DNA from: Chloroflexota bacterium
GTDB lineage: Bacteria; Chloroflexota; Chloroflexia; Thermomicrobiales; UBA6265
Assembly (NCBI GenBank): GCA_023389575.1
Contig: JAEWEG010000021.1
Coordinates: 1 to 27,684 of the forward strand
DNA length: 27,684 nucleotides
Direction of reading: 5' to 3'
This document shows, piece by piece, positions 22,499 to 27,684 of this stretch (the first letter of the stretch is position 1; every line of letters starts with the position of its first letter). Both the position numbers and the translations under genes were made by a program. The notes under the pieces were generated by a model. It was not told the DNA's origin. It ran no database searches and saw only the letters and a program-made list of their open reading frames with translations.

Positions 22499-22825
22499 TC
22501 ACGTGCTGAGGCGCAATGCCAGCACCCCGAGCACCACGACCATGATCACCGCGTTCAGGATGGCCATGGTCTTCAATCGCGACCGCTGCACCGGCCCCAC
22601 CATGTTCGCCCCCGACCACGTCACCCAAGTCGTGAAGGCCAACCCCATCGCCAGCATGAACAGCGCCGCCTCCACGCTGAACAGCAACGCCAGGAACGGG
22701 GCGATCACCACCCCGATCGTCATCACGAACGCCTTGAGGTTGATCCGCTGTTCCCGTTGCAGCGCCCTCAGGTGCCGGGCGTCCTCCTGGTCTCGTTGCT
22801 CGTTCCGGAATAAGTCGTTGCTCAT
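22499..22825 (-). CDS. Small membrane protein with three predicted helices
   Basis: A 108-residue protein if started at Met 22825, or 124 if at 22873; neither has a clear ribosome site. I prefer the shorter form because the extra 16 residues show no conserved character. A charged N-terminus (FRNEQRDQEDARHLRALQRE) is followed by three hydrophobic stretches (about 33-52, 54-71 and 88-106). The family is not recognised. It ends 29 bases from the convergent GNAT gene and is divergent from the methyltransferase at 22924. Confidence 0.7.
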   Translation of the reverse strand: MSNDLFRNEQRDQEDARHLRALQREQRINLKAFVMTIGVVIAPFLALLFSVEAALFMLAMGLAFTTWVTWSGANMVGPVQRSRLKTMAILNAVIMVVVLGVLALRLST

Positions 22826-22923
22826 CGCTTGCCACGCCGCCTGTCTGGTGAAATTCCATCCCGCCGTTATCATCAGGACTGTACCAGACGCCTCGTCTCG
22901 TCCATGAGAGGAACCACCAGACC

Positions 22924-23733
22924 GTGACCAACCCGTCCGCCCCGAACTCCGACATCCGCGAGTGGAACGCCACCAGCTACCACCGCGTGGCCAATCCCCA
23001 CGTCAACTGGGGCAAGGTCGTTCTCGAGCGCCTGCCCCTGCGCGGCGACGAAACCGTGCTTGACGCTGGCTGCGGCACCGGCCGCCTCACCGAACTCGTG
23101 CTCGACCGCCTTCCCAACGGTCACGTGATCGCCGTCGACCAGTCCGCGAACATGCTTCAGCAGGCCGAAGCCCATCTCGCTCCCCGCTTCGGAGATCGGG
23201 TCACCTACCGCCAGTCGGACCTGCTCGACCTCACCGTCGACGAGCCCGTGGACATCATCTTCAGCACCGCCACCTTCCATTGGGTGAAGGACCACCCAGC
23301 CCTGTTCCGTCGCCTGTTCGCCGCGCTCAAGCCCGGAGGGCTGCTCATCGCCCAGTGCGGCGGCGGCCCCAACATCGCCGCCATCGCCGACCACGCCCTG
23401 GCGATCCTGCACCGCGAGCCGTTCGCCGACACCACCGGCGACTGGAGCGGTCCCTGGAACTTCGCGAACGCCGAGGAAACCGTGGACCGGCTCCACGACG
23501 CCGGGTTCACCGACGCCACCGCCGAGGTCATCCACGCCCCGGTCATCCTCGAATCGGAAGCCGCCTATCGCGAGTTCCTGGAGACGGTCGTTCTGGGTAC
23601 TCATCTGGAACGGATTCCGACCGAGCCCCTCCGCCAGCAATTCCTCGACGAAATGGTCGCTCACGGGCGCGCCAGCGATCCCGCCTGGCTGCTCGACTAC
23701 TGGCGCCTCAACATGCAGGCCAGGCGCCCGTAG
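22924..23733 (+). CDS. SAM-dependent methyltransferase, trans-aconitate methyltransferase-like
   Basis: A 269-residue class I methyltransferase. Motif I is VLDAGCGTG (45-53), the acidic residue after strand 2 is in VIAVDQSANML, the next motif is YRQSDLLDLTVDEP, and strand 4 gives IIFSTATFHWVKDH, a phrase typical of the trans-aconitate 2-methyltransferase and related group; the lid follows LKPGGLLIAQCGGG. The true substrate is not known. GTG 22924 is chosen because it precedes the usual short lead; GAGAGGAA lies about 13 bases upstream. It stands alone in front of the peptidase gene, with 176 bases between. Confidence 0.92.
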   Translation: MTNPSAPNSDIREWNATSYHRVANPHVNWGKVVLERLPLRGDETVLDAGCGTGRLTELVLDRLPNGHVIAVDQSANMLQQAEAHLAPRFGDRVTYRQSDLLDLTVDEPVDIIFSTATFHWVKDHPALFRRLFAALKPGGLLIAQCGGGPNIAAIADHALAILHREPFADTTGDWSGPWNFANAEETVDRLHDAGFTDATAEVIHAPVILESEAAYREFLETVVLGTHLERIPTEPLRQQFLDEMVAHGRASDPAWLLDYWRLNMQARRP

Positions 23734-23909
23734 CCACCGCTTCCCGGAGGGCTATCCGTCACCAGATGACCATATTCCCCGGGACCATTTCCGGGTACCA
23801 TCAGCCAACCACCAGTTCGGGTGAAACCGAGCGGCGTCCGCCTCCCGCGGTCGCGGCTCGCCAAATGGTCTGGGATGTCCCCAGTAGCTTGTGTTCCGGA
23901 GGGAACTCA

Positions 23910-26000
23910 ATGAAACGCACTCGCCTGCCCGCGCCGTTAATCTGGCTGATCGCCGCGCTCATGCTCGCCCAACCCCTTTCCGGGGCCATGGCGCAGACGC
24001 CGGAAGCATCCCCGGCCGCCGCCACCCCCATCGCGGAAACCGCGCCTGGGTCGTTCGGCATCCAGTACGCCGACATGGACCTCACCACCGATCCGGGCGA
24101 CGACTTCTACCAGTTCGCCAACGGCGGCTGGCTGGCTCGCACCGAGCTTCCTGGCGATTCTCCCGTCTACGACTCCTTCAACGAGATCAATGATCGCGTC
24201 GAGCAGGAACTCCTCGGCATTGTCAACGGCTTCGAGACCGGATCGGACTCCCCCTCCGGCAAGGCACGCACCATCTTCGACCAGGTGCTCGACACCGAAA
24301 CCCGGAACACCCAGGGCATCGAACCGATCCAGCCCCTGCTCGACCAGTTCGCCACTTTCACGACCATCGAGGACGGCCTCGCCTTCCAGCAGGTCGCCGA
24401 TACCTACATGCTCGGCGGGCTCTTCTACCCCTACGCCGCCCCTTCGCCCGAAGACGCCACGGTGGTGAGCGCCAACATCATCGGTCCAGCCCTCAGCCTC
24501 CCCGCCGCGGACTACTACGGCGACGACGAAACCTCGCTCTTCATTCAGCAGGCCTGGATCGACACCACCGCCCAGCTCCTGATGGAACTTGGCTATACCG
24601 AGGAAGAAGCCGTCACCGCCGCCGAAACCGTCCTCGAATTCGAGAAGGCCCTCGTCGGCATCAAGACCCCCGATGCCCAGCTTCAGTCCAATCCGGCCCT
24701 GCTTAACAATCCCCGCACGCTGGCGGAACTGGAAGAGATCTTCCCCGCCCTCGATTGGGAAGCCTTCGTCGTCGATTCCCACTTCCCGGACGACCTCGAC
24801 ACCATCATCGTCAACGACCTGCCCTACCTCGAAGGCCTCGGCGACATCCTCGCTGAAGCGGATCCGCTTACCCTGAAGTATCTCTTTACCATCCAACTCG
24901 TCTGGACCTTCTCCGACTCCCTCACCACCGATATCGAAGACATCGCGTTCAACAATTACCTCGGCCCGGTGCTGCTTGGTGTCGCCGAACAGGCGCCGCT
25001 CGAGGAGCGCGCCCTGGGCTTCGTAAAGGGCGCCTTTCCGGACACGCTCAGCGCCGCCTACGTCGCCGAGTACTTCCCGCCGGAAGCCAAGGCCAAAGTC
25101 GAGGAACTGGTCGACAACATCATCGCCGCCTACCGCATCCGGATCGAGAATTCCCCATGGATGAGCGAGGAAACCAAGGCCAGGGCGATCGAGAAGCTCG
25201 ACCTCATGGTCACCTCGGTCGGCTATCCCGAAACATTCGAAACGTATGACAACGTCGAGGTCGGCGATTCACTCTTCGAAACCAGCCTCAATGCCTACCA
25301 GACGGCCAACTCCGAGGCCCTCGGAGAAGCGGGCGGCCCGGTCGATCGCTCCGAGTGGAGCATGAACCCCTTCGACGTCAACGCCGGCTACAACCGCAGC
25401 CTGAACACCATGATTTACCCGGCGGCCATCCTGCAGGCGCCGTTCTTCGATCCCAACGCCGACCTCGCCTCCAACTACGGCGGCATCGGCGCCGTCATCG
25501 GCCATGAGATCACCCACGGCTTCGACCTGGGCGGATCGCAGTACGATGGCTACGGCAATCTCGTTTCCTGGTGGACCGACGAGGACCGCGACGCCTTCAC
25601 CGCGCTCAACGACGAGGTCATCGCCCGCTACAGCAGCCTCGAGGCCGCACCGGGTCTCAACGTGGATGGCGAGCTGACCGTCACCGAGAACGTGGCTGAC
25701 ATGGGCGGCGTCCAGGTCGCCTACGATGCCATGCTGATCGCCATCGATGACGGTGACCAGGAAAACACCCCCTGGTTCCTCACCCAGCAACAGCGCTTCG
25801 CCATCGCCTGGGCCACGGTCTGGCGCTCCGTCGCCACACCGCAGTACGTGGAACTGCTGCTCTCGGCAGATGTCCATGCGCCAGCCAGCATTCGGAGCGT
25901 GGAGCCGCTCCTCCACCTCGACGCGTTCTACGACGCCTTCGACATCGATCCTGGCGACCCTGAGTACCTGGCACCGGAGGACCGCATCGTCATCTGGTAG
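23910..26000 (+). CDS. Secreted M13 (neprilysin/PepO-type) metallopeptidase
   Basis: A 696-residue zinc peptidase with a signal peptide (MKRTRLPAP, hydrophobic core to about 25, cleavage near AMA|Q at 28) followed by a low-complexity TPEASPAAATP stretch. The N-terminal M13 domain (about 60-440) precedes the catalytic domain. Zinc ligands are His532 and His536 in HEITH and Glu593 in ENVADMGG, with Asp597 supporting. NAGYN ... PAAILQAPFF fits the substrate-binding NAxYN motif, and His656 (VHAP) matches the transition-state His. ATG 23910 follows GGAGGG by 6 bases; the frame runs far upstream inside the methyltransferase and is not used. It probably degrades peptides outside the cell. Confidence 0.96.
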   Translation: MKRTRLPAPLIWLIAALMLAQPLSGAMAQTPEASPAAATPIAETAPGSFGIQYADMDLTTDPGDDFYQFANGGWLARTELPGDSPVYDSFNEINDRVEQELLGIVNGFETGSDSPSGKARTIFDQVLDTETRNTQGIEPIQPLLDQFATFTTIEDGLAFQQVADTYMLGGLFYPYAAPSPEDATVVSANIIGPALSLPAADYYGDDETSLFIQQAWIDTTAQLLMELGYTEEEAVTAAETVLEFEKALVGIKTPDAQLQSNPALLNNPRTLAELEEIFPALDWEAFVVDSHFPDDLDTIIVNDLPYLEGLGDILAEADPLTLKYLFTIQLVWTFSDSLTTDIEDIAFNNYLGPVLLGVAEQAPLEERALGFVKGAFPDTLSAAYVAEYFPPEAKAKVEELVDNIIAAYRIRIENSPWMSEETKARAIEKLDLMVTSVGYPETFETYDNVEVGDSLFETSLNAYQTANSEALGEAGGPVDRSEWSMNPFDVNAGYNRSLNTMIYPAAILQAPFFDPNADLASNYGGIGAVIGHEITHGFDLGGSQYDGYGNLVSWWTDEDRDAFTALNDEVIARYSSLEAAPGLNVDGELTVTENVADMGGVQVAYDAMLIAIDDGDQENTPWFLTQQQRFAIAWATVWRSVATPQYVELLLSADVHAPASIRSVEPLLHLDAFYDAFDIDPGDPEYLAPEDRIVIW

Positions 26001-26027
26001 TCGCTCTCCATCTGGAACGAACACGCG

Positions 26028-26057
26028 GACATGGCCGGGCACATGCCCGGCCATGTC
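26028..26057 (+). terminator. Perfect 13-bp terminator after the M13 peptidase
   Basis: GACATGGCCGGGC (26028-26040) pairs perfectly with 26045-26057 around ACAT; a bulged G then lets CGC/GCG extend it. It begins 27 bases after the stop codon. Confidence 0.8.
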
Positions 26058-26093
26058 GCGAGCGTCTCCTCCTGGTGAGGACCAGAGTCCCTG

Positions 26094-26136
26094 GAAAGGC
26101 TGTCCACGCCACGCACTGTGTCATGGACAGCCTTTC
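26094..26136. terminator. Second hairpin downstream of the peptidase
   Basis: GAAAGGCTGTCCA (26094-26106) pairs perfectly with 26124-26136 around a 17-base loop. It could terminate a transcript entering from either side. The nearness to the previous hairpin is unexplained, as no gene lies between. Confidence 0.5.
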
Positions 26137-26921
26137 GCCGATGGCGTGGCGCGAACGAGGAAGCCCACGCGCCGGCACGCGTCGTGTAGAGCGGTTCGCG
26201 AGGATGCCGGCTGGGGCTTCCGTACTGGTGAATAGCCCGGCGCAGTGGGGCATGGGCCGTGTGCATGGGGCGTTCGCGATCGGATTCCGCGTCGGCCAGC
26301 GTCGTGAGTGGAGCCGTGGACCCCGCGCCAAGCTCCGGCGGGCGATACATGGCGACCGGAAGAATACCTTGCGACGACACGGAGGACGCGTGCCGGGATG
26401 GGTCTGGTCGTCCGTCGCGAGGGCGATGTGTTTTTTTCGGCCACATTAATCCATTAATTCCGATTTCGGGTCGTTTGGCCCGGAACGACGCATTGCTATT
26501 TTTGGGGAAGCGATGGCGCATTAATCCGCTCAAATTCTGCGGAAAATCGGTTGTGAACGGCGCTTTCGCGGGTGCGACTGGTGCGACTGGTGCGAGTGGG
26601 CTGAGATTCGGCGCGAGATGGTGGCACCGGGATGGTGCGAGGGATTGGGGATTCGCGTACGTGGTCACGGCGAGGGCTCCGTTCTGGGCGTGAGGTGGAG
26701 GAGTGACGTGGTTCTTCCATCACAGTGAACGCATCGAACAAGCAAGAATCCGCCAGGTGGCGGGAATGTGGCCGCACGTACGGGAGCACGCGCGGACGCG
26801 CGAGTGATGTAGCATCAACCGGCGATCGATGCCACGACGGCCAGCGCCGTGATGGACCGGCATGGCGCATGGGAATGGCCCATCACCGGATGTGTTGAGG
26901 CACTGGATTCGTGAGGTCACC
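26137..26921. other. Long region without a convincing gene, with an AT-rich island
   Basis: Of 785 bases, none shows a clear gene. The frame 26259-26693 (plus, 144 codons) has weak third-position G/C preference, unlike all neighbours, and no ribosome site. The part at about 26430-26560 is richer in A/T than the surroundings: TTTTTTT at 26431-26437, ATTAATCC at 26445-26452, ATTAATTCC right after it, and ATTAATCC again at 26520-26527. A three-unit 9-base tandem repeat follows. It may be a remnant, a repeat family member or a noncoding RNA. Confidence 0.5.
26571..26597. repeat. Three tandem 9-base units
   Basis: GGTGCGACT occurs at 26571-26579 and 26580-26588, then GGTGCGAGT at 26589-26597. It follows the AT-rich island in a stretch with no confident gene. 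Confidence 0.8.
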
Positions 26922-27684
26922 ATGAACCCGGACACCCAACCTGAAGCGTTGCTGGCCGAGGTCCTGAATGACGTGGCCAGCGTGGTCGGGACAGAGGTCA
27001 CGCTTCTCGGTCGCCTACCCGGGGGCCTGGATGTGGGGGCCATGCGCGTCCAGCTGGCTGGAGGGGCACAGGCGGTACTCAAGGCATGGGGCCGGGTAGC
27101 CTCCAACCAGATTGACGACATACTGCGAGCCCAGAGAGTGGTCGAGCACATGCGCCGGCAAGGGTATCCCACACCGGCCTGGCTCGGAGTGGGAGCCACG
27201 ACCACGCATGTCTGGCATCTGACGGACTTCGTTGACGCGGGTCCCGCGCTGGAGTTGACTCCGGCCATCGTCGAGCAACTGATGGAGATCGTCGAACTCC
27301 AGGCGGGCCAGGCCACCGAACCCCACGACCACTGGTCGTACGCCTGGCGACTCGTCACGGGTAAGGAACACGGACAGGACCTGGCTCCAGGTCTATCGAG
27401 GGCTGTCGCCGGGCTTAAGGGCCATTCCCCCGACGTGGCGGCCCTGGTCGAGCGCATCAGGTTCCTGTGTGCCGATATCCCACCGCCACGAGCGGCACCG
27501 GACATGGTCCATGCCGATCTCAACCCCAGCAATGTCCTGGTCCGTGATGGAGTGGTGGTGGCGGTCGTGGATATCGGGAACGCCGGTAGCGGCACGCGGG
27601 CGACCGATCTCTCCACCCTCCAATGGAACACCTTCGAGGATTCGCTGGACGGTGCCCGAAGACGGCTGTGGACGCGCATGCTCG
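26922..27684 (+). CDS. APH-fold phosphotransferase (partial, runs off the window)
   Basis: An open frame of 254 codons from ATG 26922 to the window edge. The start has GAGG about 6 bases upstream. The protein fits the aminoglycoside phosphotransferase/choline kinase fold: an N-lobe with AVLKAWGR (ATP-binding Lys), a hinge-like HLTDFVDAG, and the catalytic loop MVHADLNPSNVLV (HxDxxxxN) at about 204-216, then VVDIGNAG where the metal-binding Asp of the DxD/DxE motif belongs. Members phosphorylate small molecules such as aminoglycosides, homoserine or sugars; the substrate is open. Third positions are less strictly G/C than elsewhere, hinting at a different history. The C-terminal helices are cut off. 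Confidence 0.85.
   Translation, partial: MNPDTQPEALLAEVLNDVASVVGTEVTLLGRLPGGLDVGAMRVQLAGGAQAVLKAWGRVASNQIDDILRAQRVVEHMRRQGYPTPAWLGVGATTTHVWHLTDFVDAGPALELTPAIVEQLMEIVELQAGQATEPHDHWSYAWRLVTGKEHGQDLAPGLSRAVAGLKGHSPDVAALVERIRFLCADIPPPRAAPDMVHADLNPSNVLVRDGVVVAVVDIGNAGSGTRATDLSTLQWNTFEDSLDGARRRLWTRML

Noticed and set aside
23280..23909. Long N-terminal extension of the M13 peptidase
   Set aside because: This part overlaps the methyltransferase in another frame; a signal peptide and ribosome site fix the start at 23910.
26259..26693. 144-codon gene in the AT-rich island
   Set aside because: Codon third-position bias is weak and there is no ribosome site; kept as a finding but not called as a gene.

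Overview
The window comes from a GC-rich bacterial chromosome. It is most consistent with the Chloroflexota, class Thermomicrobia or a relative. This is inference from gene style, not a marker-gene result. The supporting signs are extracellular proteins with A/S/P/T-V low-complexity tails or post-signal segments (EASPVASPVA at 64-91, TPEASPAAATP in the M13 peptidase), a DUF5679 zinc-ribbon protein, a codon third position that is almost always G or C, many GTG starts, and several small membrane proteins. I see no transposase, integrase, phage gene or CRISPR array.

Layout. 2-94 is the last 30 codons of an exported protein. 203-3789 (minus) is a two-gene operon for a heterodimeric ABC exporter with one degenerate ATP site. 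4161-5323 holds a promoter overlapped by a GAAC-N4-GTTC LexA-type box, then a 75-residue single-pass membrane protein, then an SRAP (YedK/HMCES) DNA-crosslink protein. This is the best candidate for a little-described system: a small LexA unit pairing abasic-site protection with a small membrane protein. 5576-5737 is a DUF5679 protein. 5828-10346 (minus) holds two paralogous secreted proteins with arrays of bacterial SH3 domains and a C-terminal lysozyme-like (transglycosylase) domain, each behind a long untranslated leader. 10794-11621 holds a YggX-type iron protein meeting two small membrane proteins tail to tail. 11812-12492 is a HAD phosphatase. 12757-15076 is a divergent DHA2 drug-exporter and TetR-regulator pair with twin operators. 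15092-16994 is a WYL regulator divergent from an isochorismatase-type hydrolase and a 57-residue protein. 17154-17870 is tRNA-Cys(GCA) followed by a Nudix hydrolase. 18078-19794 (minus) is purD plus an NTF2-like protein. 20049-22469 holds an unknown 91-residue protein, an ECF sigma factor with a cysteine-free anti-sigma factor, and a GNAT acetyltransferase. 22499-26000 holds a small membrane protein, a SAM methyltransferase and a secreted M13 metallopeptidase. 26001-26921 has no convincing gene and contains an AT-rich island. 26922 to the end is a truncated APH-fold kinase.

The genes mostly form one- to three-gene units separated by strong GC hairpins. Themes are stress and envelope: drug/lipid export, SOS repair, cell-wall remodelling, iron/oxidative protection, nucleotide clean-up and extracytoplasmic signalling. 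Most antisense open frames are codon-bias shadows and were left out.
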